A stretch of 17,134 nucleotides of DNA, taken from positions 1-17,134 of the forward strand of contig JANMQK010000332.1 in NCBI GenBank assembly GCA_031370485.1, read 5' to 3'. The first letter of the stretch is position 1; each line of letters starts with the position of its first letter. The stretch comes from JANMQK01 sp031370485 (lineage in GTDB: Bacteria > Acidobacteriota > Polarisedimenticolia > Gp22-AA2). Positions 1 through 6,160 of the stretch are shown one piece after another. The position numbers and the translations under genes were made by a program. Below the pieces are notes generated by a model. The model was given only the letters and a program-made list of their open reading frames with translations, did no database searches and was not told the origin of the DNA.

Positions 1-268
1 GCGCCGGATCGCAGCCGGAGTCCTTGAGCAGAGGAATCAGGGTGTCGAGCGCAACCTCCTCCAGGCTGGCGGAGGCGGTCCGCGCCACCTTCTCCGAGGG
101 GTCGAGTTGCAATCCGACCTGGAGCACGAGCAGGTCCTGCAGCGGAAGGGGGAGCGCCCCGCGCGCCGCGCTCAGGCGGACATTCTCGTCGGCGTTGCCG
201 TCGAGGATGCGCTGGACCAGCGGGTGGCGGCCGCCCCCGCCGGGCGTCAGAGGATCAATGGCCGCCAT
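1..268 (-). CDS. HEAT-like repeat protein, N-terminal part (runs off the left edge)
   Basis: Reading the minus strand from ATG 268-266 gives an open frame of 89 codons to the window edge with no stop. It begins MAAIDPLTPGGGGRHPLVQR and continues with helical repeat-like sequence: a segment reading NADENVRLSAARGALPLP, then LDPSEKVARTASASLEE. That alternation of 'decay/no longer conserved' helices resembles the HEAT-like repeat proteins common in Acidobacteriota; these are probably protein-protein interaction scaffolds with no known enzymatic activity. The start overlaps the 3' end of the RodZ-like gene by 14 bases, so the two are very likely co-transcribed and translationally coupled. The other HEAT-like gene at 1198-1875 looks like the C-terminal type of the same family, so the two may be paralogues. 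The function is unknown, and the true length cannot be seen here. Confidence 0.7.
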   Translation of the reverse strand, partial: MAAIDPLTPGGGGRHPLVQRILDGNADENVRLSAARGALPLPLQDLLVLQVGLQLDPSEKVARTASASLEEVALDTLIPLLKDSGCDPA

Positions 269-1082
269 GGCCACCGTCACTGGACGCGGCGCAATGTCCC
301 GGGGCTTCCCCTGATCGCAGCGTGTACCCGGCGACGCGGCCCCCGTCCGGACCGATCGGAGGGCAGGGGGCGCCGTTCACGAAGAGCCGGACCGCCCCGG
401 CGTCCTCGGCGTCGACTGCCAATGTCGCCAGACAGTGCGCTGAAGCCGATTCGTCAGGGCGCACGCGGCGGGCAAGCGTTTCTCGACCGTCGCAGAGCAA
501 GCGCACGAACGACTCGCGTGTCACCTCAAGGCGGACGTCGAGCGCGGCGGTATTCTGCGGCGCGGGACGTCTGGAGCTCAGCGGCACGGCACGGGCGATC
601 ACCATGAACAGGACGAGCACGAATGCCGTGCCGGCGACGAGGGTCGCGATGCCGAGAAGCGCGCGCGAGGGGGGAGGCTCGATCGCTTCACCGGCGCCGC
701 CGGCCTTTCCCGCCGCCGGGGCCGGGGCCGGAGTAACGGCCGGGGCTCCGCCGAGTTTGTCCTGCATGGCCCGCCGCTTCGGCACCTCCAGGGGACGGAA
801 CACGCCGGGAGGTGCGGCGGGGCCTGCCGGGCCGGCGCCGTTTCCCGCCTCGATCGTCGCGTGCAGGTAGCTGTCGACCATGGCTTCGCCATCGATGCCG
901 ACGAAGCGCGAGTAGGCGCGGATGAATCCCTTGTTGAAGAGCCCGCCCGGAAGAGCCTCGAAGCGGTTCTGTTCGAGCGCCTCGAGATACCGCATGTTGA
1001 TCTTGGTCGCGTTGGAGATTTCGCGCAGGGTGATCTCGCGCAGCTCTCGTTCGCGCTTGAGGGTCTCGCCAAAGGTTGGCAC
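255..1082 (-). CDS. RodZ-like helix-turn-helix transmembrane protein
   Basis: The product has 275 residues. Residues 1-75 are a Cro/RodZ-type HTH: the opening MPTFGETLKRERE, then LREISNATKINMRYLEALE, then GGLFNKGFIRAYSRFVG, which is the usual RodZ signature. A Pro/Ala/Gly-rich linker follows, then one membrane helix (about 141-166) and a short C-terminal domain of the DUF4115 type (about 180-260). RodZ proteins bind MreB and help to set cell shape. Whether this one does so is inference, since the linker and C-terminal domain vary widely. I chose GTG 1082 over ATG 1139 because the family alignment starts at 'PTFGETLK', because an AGGCGAGG purine tract lies just upstream, and because a sigma70 promoter (1140-1168) overlaps ATG 1139. 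The 3' end overlaps the downstream HEAT-like gene by 14 bases. Confidence 0.82.
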   Translation of the reverse strand: MPTFGETLKRERELREITLREISNATKINMRYLEALEQNRFEALPGGLFNKGFIRAYSRFVGIDGEAMVDSYLHATIEAGNGAGPAGPAAPPGVFRPLEVPKRRAMQDKLGGAPAVTPAPAPAAGKAGGAGEAIEPPPSRALLGIATLVAGTAFVLVLFMVIARAVPLSSRRPAPQNTAALDVRLEVTRESFVRLLCDGRETLARRVRPDESASAHCLATLAVDAEDAGAVRLFVNGAPCPPIGPDGGRVAGYTLRSGEAPGHCAASSDGGHGGH

Positions 1083-1139
1083 AAGCCTCGCCTGAATGGC
1101 CAGGAAGCCCTCTGCTGCCTGGACTCTGTCCGTGGGCAC

Positions 1140-1168
1140 ATAATAAGGATGGGGTACGCCTTTGTCAA
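1140..1168 (-). promoter_or_regulatory. sigma70-type promoter of the RodZ-like gene
   Basis: On the minus strand the -35 box is TTGACA (1168-1163, perfect) and the -10 box is TATTAT (1145-1140, 5/6), with a 17-base spacer. Transcription should start near 1133, leaving a leader of about 50 nt before GTG 1082. The -10 box covers the upstream ATG at 1139, which therefore cannot be the main start. This is the best sigma70 match in the window. Confidence 0.75.
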
Positions 1169-1197
1169 ACAGGAGGAAATTACGTTATTGCAATAGT

Positions 1198-1875
1198 TTA
1201 GGCTAGGGAGTGAGGCCTTCGTGCTTCAATGAGACGCCCGGCCGCCACCGAGATGAGGGGAGGGACGCCGGGTCGCTGCGCCAAGCCCCGCAATGCTCCG
1301 AACCCCAGACGGTGAACAAGGTGGAGCGCCGCGGGGATCGGTGTCCGTGGGTTGCGGAGGATGGCCACGGCGTCTTCCTCCACGATGCGGGGGTTCTTCA
1401 GGAGCACCTCGAGCACCCTCGGACTCTCGTCCCTCAGGAGGACCCTGATCACGCCGTGGCTGGCGATCCGCGCCAGGGCCACACGCTCTCCCAGGGTCAG
1501 CTCACGCACCCTGACTCCGAGGAGAAATTCGGCAGCGCGCCGGACCGGGGGGGGGAGCGCCGGTTGGGCGGCGACCCGGGCCAGATCGTGCCACCCCAGG
1601 CCGGGGATGAGCTTCATCGACACCAGGCGCGGCGTCCTGGGGTGCAGGACGATGGCCGCCCGCAGCTTGGAGAACTTCATCCAGAAGGGGCTTCGGCTGA
1701 TCCTGTCGAGCAGGCTGGATGTGATGGCGGGATTCCTGAGAATCAGGTGGAGGTGTCCCGGCGTCAGGGCCTGATTGGCGAGTGCGCCTTCGAGGAAAGG
1801 GACGGGTGCGCTCGCGAGCGAGGCGCTCAGGGTCCCGGACGCCGCCGTCCGGCCCGACTGGAGGGGGCTCTCCAT
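1198..1875 (-). CDS. HEAT-like helical repeat protein
   Basis: The product has 225 residues, no signal peptide and no membrane helix, and is probably cytoplasmic. After a short variable N-terminus it contains helical repeats with the family's characteristic phrases: LRNPAITSSLLDRISRSP, then WMKFSKLRAAIVLHPRTP, and later LLKNPRIVEEDAVAILRNP. These '(N/H)P' turns followed by two helices resemble the HEAT-like (DUF2336-like) proteins frequent in Acidobacteriota, and probably mediate protein interactions. No catalytic motif is visible. It lies 58 bases downstream of the methyltransferase/MTHFR gene on the same strand. A candidate promoter at 1882-1910 would start transcription at or within a base of the ATG. 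No Shine-Dalgarno sequence precedes the ATG, so the transcript may be leaderless. The function is unknown. Confidence 0.72.
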   Translation of the reverse strand: MESPLQSGRTAASGTLSASLASAPVPFLEGALANQALTPGHLHLILRNPAITSSLLDRISRSPFWMKFSKLRAAIVLHPRTPRLVSMKLIPGLGWHDLARVAAQPALPPPVRRAAEFLLGVRVRELTLGERVALARIASHGVIRVLLRDESPRVLEVLLKNPRIVEEDAVAILRNPRTPIPAALHLVHRLGFGALRGLAQRPGVPPLISVAAGRLIEARRPHSLA

Positions 1876-1881
1876 GCCGGG

Positions 1882-1910
1882 AATTTACAGCGTCCGGAAG
1901 GCTCCGTCCA
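1882..1910 (-). promoter_or_regulatory. candidate promoter for the HEAT-like gene
   Basis: On the minus strand TGGACG (1910-1905, 4/6) and TAAATT (1887-1882, 4/6) are separated by 17 bases. Only six bases separate the -10 box from ATG 1875, so initiation would fall at the start codon. Both boxes are weak, so this is tentative. Confidence 0.35.
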
Positions 1911-1933
1911 GCGGAGAATGGGACCATCCGGCC

Positions 1934-3868
1934 TCACGGCCGCTCCCGATCCTGCTCGGCGAAATCGAACCCGACCGCCTGGAGGACCTCGACCGCCGAT
2001 CGGTACCTTCCGAATTGAGGCATGAGGTAGGCCCCGACGACCTCGTCCTTGACCTGCTCGATCATCTCGCGTGCGATCAGGACTCCCTCACTGCGCCCCG
2101 CCTCGGGGGTCGTCGCGGACGCCATCCGCGTGAGGATGTTCGCGGGGATCTGCATTCCCGGGACTTCGTTGTGCAGAAACTCGGCGTTGCGCGCGCTCGC
2201 CAGCGGGCAGATGCCGACCAGCGTCGGCAATCCCAGGGAGCGCGTGTCATCGAGAAACCGCCTGAGGACCGCGGGGTCGTACACCGGCTGGGTCATCACG
2301 AACTCCGCCCCGGCTCGTTTTTTCTCCTCGAGCCGGCGGAGTTCGCGGTCGTAGTCGTGGGCCGCGGGCTCCGCGCCGCACGCCAGGAGAAACCCGGTCT
2401 TGGAGCGCATCGCCCTGCCCGACGGATCCACCCCTTGGTTCAGCGAGACGAGGAGCCGGAGCAGCCCCACCGAATCGAGATCGAAGACGGCGGTGGCCGC
2501 GGGATAGTCACCCATTTTGGGAGGGTCGCCCGTGATCACGACGAAATTCCTCAGCCCCAGCACCCAGGCGCCGAGGGCATCCGAGAGCAGGCCGATCAGG
2601 TTCCGGTCGCGGCAGCAGACATGCAGGATCACGTCGATCCCGGTCTCGGCGCGCACCCTGAGGGCCAGCGCCTGGTTGCTGATGCGGGCGACCGCCCGGG
2701 GGCCGTCGGCGATGTTGATCACGTCGACCCCCGCGCGCTTCAGCAGCGCGGCCGCCTCGAGCGGTTTCGACGGGTCGAGGCCAGGCTCGGGATTGACCTC
2801 GACGCTGACGACGAACCCCTCGGGACCCGACAACGGCCGCCGGGGTCCGGCGGGGTCGATCCTCTCGCGGTACACGCGCAGGAGCTTTTCCCCCAGTTCC
2901 GACTTCTCGGACATCGGCGTTGCAGTCTGCGGCTGGATCGAGGAGGCGCCCTGCGGCGCCGGTGTCGCGGAGAGCTTGACGCGCCCTCCCTGCAGCATGG
3001 CGGCGGCATCAACCACCGACCGGACGTGGACCGGGCCGGTGCCGCAGCAGCCGCCGACGAGGCGCACGCCGCTCTGGAACAGCCGTCGGGCATAGACTCC
3101 GAAGTACTCCGGTGTCGTCATGTAGATCGTCCGCTCGTCGAGACGGCGGGGGCGGCCGGCGTTCGGCTGGGCGCTGACGGGCCTCCCGCAGCCGAGCATC
3201 TGGCGGGCGATTTCGAAGACGAACGCCGGCCCCTCGGCGCAGTTCACGCCGACCACGTCCGCCCCCCAGTCGCGCAGGTGCTCGGCGACGGCGGCCGGAG
3301 CCATGCCGTCGATCTCCGGACGCTCCTCGCTGAAGGACATCTGGGCGACGATCGGGCCGGCGTCGATCGAGCGCGCCGCCTTCAGCGCGACCTCCATCTC
3401 CCGGGCGCTGTAGAAGGTCTCGAGGATGAGAAGGTCGATCCCCTCTTCGAGAAGCGCTTCGATCTGCTCCTTGAACACCGCTTCGAGGGCCCGCGTTTGC
3501 TCGGCCGACAGCGTTCGGAGCATCAGCCCCGTGGGCCCGACGGAACCGGCGACATACGCCTCGCGGCCGCCCGCTTCGCGCGCCAGGCGGGCGCCGGCGC
3601 GGTTGATGGCGCGCACCTGGTCCTGCGCGCCATAGCGGCTCAGGTGCTCCCGGTTGGCCCCGAACGTGTTCGTCTCCAGGATGCGGGCGCCGGCGGCGAC
3701 GTAGTCGGCGTGAATCTCGCGCACCAGATCGGGGTGGGCCAGGTTGGCTTCGTCGAAAGCCCGGGTGATGAAGTAGCCCCTCTCGTAGAGCTGCGTGCCC
3801 ATCGCGCCATCGAACACGAGTGGTCCGGCCTTGAGGGCTTCCAGGAAGGGAGTATCGAGAAGCGGCAT
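1934..3868 (-). CDS. bifunctional homocysteine S-methyltransferase / 5,10-methylenetetrahydrofolate reductase
   Basis: The 644-residue protein is a two-domain fusion. Residues 1-295 are a homocysteine S-methyltransferase domain (PF02574): LVFDGAMGTQLYERG near the start, LETNTFGAN at 64-72, and the zinc cysteines C210 (GVNCAEGP) and C274/C275 (GGCCGTGP). Residues about 320-640 are a MetF-type TIM barrel: the catalytic-region glutamate in VEVNPEP (E357), HVCCRDRN at 416-423, ITGDPPKMGDYP and MTQPVYD. Known fusions of this type (Bacillus YitJ) are close to this length. The enzyme would reduce methylene-THF with NAD(P)H and FAD and transfer a methyl group to homocysteine; there is no cobalamin domain. 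The methyl donor of the N-terminal half is not established. ATG 3868 is preceded by GGTGG. The gene follows the tRNA-Thr by 47 bases on the same strand, leaving no room for a SAM riboswitch between them. Confidence 0.93.
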   Translation of the reverse strand: MPLLDTPFLEALKAGPLVFDGAMGTQLYERGYFITRAFDEANLAHPDLVREIHADYVAAGARILETNTFGANREHLSRYGAQDQVRAINRAGARLAREAGGREAYVAGSVGPTGLMLRTLSAEQTRALEAVFKEQIEALLEEGIDLLILETFYSAREMEVALKAARSIDAGPIVAQMSFSEERPEIDGMAPAAVAEHLRDWGADVVGVNCAEGPAFVFEIARQMLGCGRPVSAQPNAGRPRRLDERTIYMTTPEYFGVYARRLFQSGVRLVGGCCGTGPVHVRSVVDAAAMLQGGRVKLSATPAPQGASSIQPQTATPMSEKSELGEKLLRVYRERIDPAGPRRPLSGPEGFVVSVEVNPEPGLDPSKPLEAAALLKRAGVDVINIADGPRAVARISNQALALRVRAETGIDVILHVCCRDRNLIGLLSDALGAWVLGLRNFVVITGDPPKMGDYPAATAVFDLDSVGLLRLLVSLNQGVDPSGRAMRSKTGFLLACGAEPAAHDYDRELRRLEEKKRAGAEFVMTQPVYDPAVLRRFLDDTRSLGLPTLVGICPLASARNAEFLHNEVPGMQIPANILTRMASATTPEAGRSEGVLIAREMIEQVKDEVVGAYLMPQFGRYRSAVEVLQAVGFDFAEQDRERP

Positions 3869-3915
3869 GCCACCAACCGGGGCGGCGACGAGCAGGCGCC
3901 GCGGAGATCATCCGG

Positions 3916-3987
<72 letters not shown>

Positions 3988-4002
3988 CCGATGGAGGGGC
4001 GT

Positions 4003-4031
4003 AGTGTATTCGGGGGCGGGTCGGGATGCAA
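4003..4031 (-). promoter_or_regulatory. candidate promoter of tRNA-Thr
   Basis: On the minus strand TTGCAT (4031-4026, 3/6) and TACACT (4008-4003, 4/6) are separated by 17 bases. Transcription would start about 9 nt before the mature tRNA 5' end, which is the usual short leader. The position is persuasive but the box scores are only moderate. Confidence 0.45.
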
Positions 4032-4078
4032 GACACACGCGCGATGCGGCCGGTCATGCCTGCCGGCGCCCGCCACCT

Positions 4079-4123
4079 GACACTCAATGGCAGCCGGGCG
4101 TCGGGGCGCCGCCATTCAGTGGC
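4079..4123 (+). promoter_or_regulatory. twin dyad operators, candidate enhancer for the sigma54 promoter
   Basis: Two 13-base, nearly palindromic sites lie in tandem: GACACTCAATGGC at 4079-4091 and GCCATTCAGTGGC at 4111-4123. They are identical at 10 of 13 positions, and each is dyad-symmetric around a central C with one or two mismatches. Their centres are 32 bp apart, about three helical turns, so both would face the same side of the helix. They lie about 154 and 122 bp upstream of the predicted sigma54 start. This spacing and distance are typical of enhancer sites for NtrC/PilR-class activators. The regulator is not encoded in the window. Because the motif's arms also make an 11-bp inverted repeat (4081-4091 with 4111-4121), a DNA or RNA hairpin is an alternative reading. 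Confidence 0.5.
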
Positions 4124-4167
4124 AAGCGGGTGCGCGGAGGGCCATGGACGGGGCCACCCGTAACCGT

Positions 4168-4206
4168 CGCGAACACAAGTGCTTGTGAGGATGTCGCGGG
4201 TTTTTT
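4168..4206 (+). repeat. nested inverted repeat followed by a T6 run in the pilin upstream region
   Basis: CGCGA (4168-4172) pairs with TCGCG (4194-4198). Inside it, CACAAG (4174-4179) pairs with CTTGTG (4182-4187). A run of six T (4201-4206) follows and abuts the sigma54 -24 element. It could be a weak intrinsic terminator insulating the pilin gene, or an additional protein site near -58. The evidence does not decide between these. Confidence 0.3.
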
Positions 4207-4212
4207 GCGATG

Positions 4213-4227
4213 TGGCACAGGGGTTGC
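4213..4227 (+). promoter_or_regulatory. sigma54 (-24/-12) promoter of the pilin gene
   Basis: TGGCAC (4213-4218), five bases, then TTGC (4224-4227) matches the sigma54 core TGGCAC-N5-TTGC exactly; only the following G at position 7 is replaced by A. The invariant GG and GC are at -24 and -12 of a start near 4239. That leaves a 16-nt leader carrying the GGGAGG ribosome-binding site (4241-4246) before ATG 4255. Type IV pilin genes are classic sigma54/PilR targets, so the assignment agrees with the gene behind it. Confidence 0.75.
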
Positions 4228-4254
4228 GTTTCGTCTGCCCGGGAGGCCCGTCTG

Positions 4255-4704
4255 ATGAAGGCGCACGCTAGGGGTTTCACTCTCATCGAGCTTCTCGTGG
4301 TTGTGGCGGTCATCGGGATCATCTCCGCGATCGCCATCGCGAATCTTCTCAACGCTCTCGACAAGAGCAAGCAGAAACGAACCATGGCGGACGTGCGGAC
4401 CATCGGCTCGGCCGTCGAAGCCTACGCCACCGATACCGCCAACTATCCCTTCTCGGTCGGCAACTGGGCGCAGATGAAATCGATCATCAGCCCGTACTAC
4501 TTCAAGTCGCCCCCCGACGCCGACGGCTGGGGGAACACCTGGGACGCCGCGAGCACGGCAAGCGGGTCCGATTATTCCGTGAGCAGCCACGGGAAGGACG
4601 GGGCCGCGAGCGCCCGTCCGGGCGGCGCGACAATGGATTTCAACTGCGACATCGTCTTCTCGGACGGCCGGTTCTTCCAGTGGCCTGAAGGCACCCAGAG
4701 CTGA
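4255..4704 (+). CDS. type IV pilin / GspG-like pseudopilin
   Basis: The 149-residue protein starts at ATG 4255, eight bases after GGGAGG. Residues 1-7 (MKAHARG) are a class III leader, cut by prepilin peptidase after Gly7. The mature protein would begin FTLIELLVVVAVIGI, with the conserved Glu at mature position 5 (E12) and a long hydrophobic helix to about residue 35. The amphipathic continuation (KQKRTMADVRTIGSAVEAYA) and the later DADGWGNTWD segment match GspG-type pseudopilins, in which 'D.WG.P' is typical. The globular part is short (about 90 residues). No pilus assembly ATPase or secretin is nearby, so this is an orphan pilin gene. It could serve a type IV pilus or a type II secretion pseudopilus. 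Regulation is probably by sigma54 (see 4213-4227). Confidence 0.88.
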   Translation: MKAHARGFTLIELLVVVAVIGIISAIAIANLLNALDKSKQKRTMADVRTIGSAVEAYATDTANYPFSVGNWAQMKSIISPYYFKSPPDADGWGNTWDAASTASGSDYSVSSHGKDGAASARPGGATMDFNCDIVFSDGRFFQWPEGTQS

Positions 4705-4745
4705 CGCCACGAATCCCGCCGCCGCCCGGCGCGACCTCTGATACG

Positions 4746-4783
4746 CTCCCCGGCCGGCCGCGCCGCGGCCTGTGGCCGGGGAG
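4746..4783 (+). promoter_or_regulatory. strong hairpin between the pilin and YigZ genes, covering the YigZ ribosome-binding site
   Basis: CTCCCCGGCC (4746-4755) pairs perfectly over 10 bp with GGCCGGGGAG (4774-4783). Within the loop, GGCCGC (4756-4761) pairs with GCGGCC (4765-4770), stacking a further 6-bp stem. No T run follows, so it is not a standard intrinsic terminator. The right arm contains most of GGGGAGG (4778-4784), the likely Shine-Dalgarno of the next gene. The structure may protect the 3' end of pilin mRNA or limit YigZ translation. Confidence 0.5.
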
Positions 4784-5413
4784 GCTTCGCTGACACCCTC
4801 GTACGACACTCTGGAATCCGCGCGCCGGTTCTCTTCGCGGGTGAAGGGCTCCCGGTTCGAGGCGATGGCCTGGCCGGTCGGGGACGACACGCAGGCCCGC
4901 TCGCGGCTGAGCGAGATGGGGAAGGACCATCCCGCGGCGACGCACCTGTGCTGGGCTCTTCGCCTGCGGGACGGTCGCAGCGACGTCGAGCGCACGCACG
5001 ATGCCGGAGAGCCCGCGGGGACGGCGGGGCTCCCGATCCTGCAGGCGATCCGCGGCGCGGGGCTGGCGAACGTGCTGGTCGCCGTGGCGCGCTATTTCGG
5101 GGGCACGAAGCTCGGCAAGGGCGGGCTGGCGCGCGCCTACAGGCAGGCGGCGAGGGGCGCGCTCGAGGGGGCGCCGACCGTGACGGCGATCGAAAGGGTC
5201 CGGCTGCGTGTCACCGGCCCGATCGAGCGGGACGGCGAGGTGCGCCACCTCGTCGCGGGTCGCGGCGGGCACGTGGCGCAGTCGGTCTATCTCGAAGACG
5301 GCCAGGTGGCGCTCCTTGTGGTTCTCCCCCGCGACGATGAAGTGGATTTCCGGGACCGCCTGAACGAGATCACGCGTGGCGCGTTCCAGGTCGAGATCCA
5401 GGATCGTCCTTGA
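4772..5413 (+). CDS. yigZ: YigZ / IMPACT family protein (UPF0029)
   Basis: The product has up to 213 residues and matches the YigZ/IMPACT family. The N-terminal domain (about 15-130) includes VKGSRFEAMAWPV, THLCWALRLRDG, DAGEPAGTAGLPILQAI and VAVARYFGGTKLGKGGLARAY, the last being the family hallmark. The C-terminal part (about 140-210) is the small ferredoxin-like DUF1949-type domain. The family is cytoplasmic. Eukaryotic IMPACT modulates GCN2, while the bacterial role is unsettled, with a link to translation or RNA binding suspected. The start is uncertain. GTG 4772 is the only canonical upstream codon but has no Shine-Dalgarno. CTG 4790 is in frame, sits five bases behind GGGGAGG and corresponds better to the usual start of the family. 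A hairpin over this site may regulate translation. Confidence 0.9.
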   Translation: MAGEASLTPSYDTLESARRFSSRVKGSRFEAMAWPVGDDTQARSRLSEMGKDHPAATHLCWALRLRDGRSDVERTHDAGEPAGTAGLPILQAIRGAGLANVLVAVARYFGGTKLGKGGLARAYRQAARGALEGAPTVTAIERVRLRVTGPIERDGEVRHLVAGRGGHVAQSVYLEDGQVALLVVLPRDDEVDFRDRLNEITRGAFQVEIQDRP

Positions 5414-5415
5414 GG

Positions 5416-5444
5416 TTGATCGGCCGCGAGGTCGCTGGTATCAT
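5416..5444 (+). promoter_or_regulatory. candidate sigma70 promoter of the bactofilin gene
   Basis: TTGATC (5416-5421, 4/6) and TATCAT (5439-5444, 5/6) are 17 bases apart. They begin right after the YigZ stop codon and give a leader of roughly 37 nt to GTG 5488. The bactofilin gene may therefore be transcribed independently of the pilin operon. Confidence 0.5.
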
Positions 5445-5487
5445 CTGCCCCCCTCGCGCGCCGTGACGCGCAACCCGGGAGAAGATC

Positions 5488-5895
5488 GTGGGACGCTCCA
5501 GGGACCGGTACTTTCTCTCAGGCGGCAATGGCCAGGCCGACGGCCTGACCCTGGTCGACTCCGACATCACGCTCGTGGGCGAGATCGTCTCGGAGGAGAA
5601 TGTCCGCGTGCGCGGCCGCGTCGAAGGAAACATCGCAACCTCGGGGTCGGTCGTGATCGAACCGAAAGGATCGGTGGTAGGGGACATCACCGCCGAGAAC
5701 CTTATTGTGGAAGGATCGCTCGAAGGACGCGTGGTGGTGGCCCGGAAGTTCGAGTTGCGGCCGAGCGGCCGGATGAAGGGGGACATCCGCGCCTCCATCG
5801 TCGCGATCGCGGAGGACGCGTTCCTGCAGGGCAAGGTCCTGGCGACGGAGAAGATCTCGACCCACGTCCACCCGAGACGCCTCGACCGTCGATGA
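5488..5895 (+). CDS. bactofilin (polymer-forming cytoskeletal protein)
   Basis: The 135-residue protein has a short flexible N-terminus (1-22) and then a bactofilin core (about 23-118). The core is made of regularly spaced short hydrophobic/glycine strands that build a right-handed beta-helix: VRVRGRVEGNI, SVVIEPKGSVVGDI, LIVEGSLEGRVV and FELRPSGRMKGDI. The tail is basic (HVHPRRLDRR). Bactofilins polymerise without nucleotide into filaments on the inner membrane and organise cell shape, stalks or polar machinery, including pilus-associated positioning in myxobacteria. The pilin gene two positions upstream and the shape-related RodZ-like gene make such a role plausible here, but this is inference. 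GTG 5488 follows GGGAG at good spacing. The stop codon overlaps an 8-codon mini-ORF that leads into the next gene. Confidence 0.92.
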   Translation: MGRSRDRYFLSGGNGQADGLTLVDSDITLVGEIVSEENVRVRGRVEGNIATSGSVVIEPKGSVVGDITAENLIVEGSLEGRVVVARKFELRPSGRMKGDIRASIVAIAEDAFLQGKVLATEKISTHVHPRRLDRR

Positions 5896-5918
5896 ACGCG
5901 CCGGCTCCCGCCCCATGA
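5892..5918 (+). other. 8-codon mini-ORF (MNAPAPAP) bridging two genes by ATGA overlaps
   Basis: ATG 5892 overlaps the bactofilin TGA as ATGA (5892-5895). The frame reads eight codons and ends in TGA 5916-5918, which overlaps the ATG of the diheme gene, again as ATGA (5915-5918). The diheme gene has no visible Shine-Dalgarno, so ribosomes terminating on this mini-ORF could re-initiate there. It could be chance in Pro/Ala-rich GC-rich DNA, but the two exact overlaps are notable. Confidence 0.35.
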
Positions 5919-6160
5919 GCCGGGCCGCGCCTGGCAGCGGCCGGCTGGTAGCGTTCCTCCTGCTCGCAGGGGTTGTCTGCGGATCCTTGGTGCTTTACAC
6001 GCTGCAGCACCGCCGCCCGCTCATTCCGTCGGATGCCGACCATCCGCCGGGCATGGAGCAGGCCGAGTGCCTGCGGTGCCACGGTCCGGGCGCCCGGAAC
6101 GCGCGCGGACCGAACCACCCCCTCAACGATCAGTGCTTCAGCTGCCACGAACGCTCCTGA
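5915..6160 (+). CDS. small membrane-anchored diheme c-type cytochrome-like protein
   Basis: The 81-residue protein has a single hydrophobic helix at 11-30 (LVAFLLLAGVVCGSLVLYTL), which would be an uncleaved anchor or signal peptide. A short extracytoplasmic part follows with two heme-binding motifs, CLRCH (52-56) and CFSCH (74-78). H43 and H67 are candidate distal ligands. The second motif is almost at the C-terminus. Two CXXCH motifs in so small a protein suggest a minimal multiheme electron-transfer module, of the kind seen in doubly heme-bearing cytochrome c3/c7-like fragments. No reductase or cytochrome maturation gene is nearby. The start is ATG 5915, overlapping the preceding mini-ORF. 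The 3' end overlaps the convergent flavoprotein gene by 31 bases (6130-6160), including the second heme motif. Heme attachment is inferred from the motif only. Confidence 0.75.
   Translation: MSRAAPGSGRLVAFLLLAGVVCGSLVLYTLQHRRPLIPSDADHPPGMEQAECLRCHGPGARNARGPNHPLNDQCFSCHERS

Noticed and set aside
1083..1139. N-terminal extension of the RodZ-like protein to ATG 1139
   Set aside because: The extra 19 residues match nothing in the family and the codon overlaps the -10 box of a strong promoter.
3869..3915. SAM or cobalamin riboswitch before the methyltransferase/MTHFR gene
   Set aside because: Only 47 bases separate the tRNA 3' end from the ATG, too short for either class, and no conserved riboswitch core is visible.
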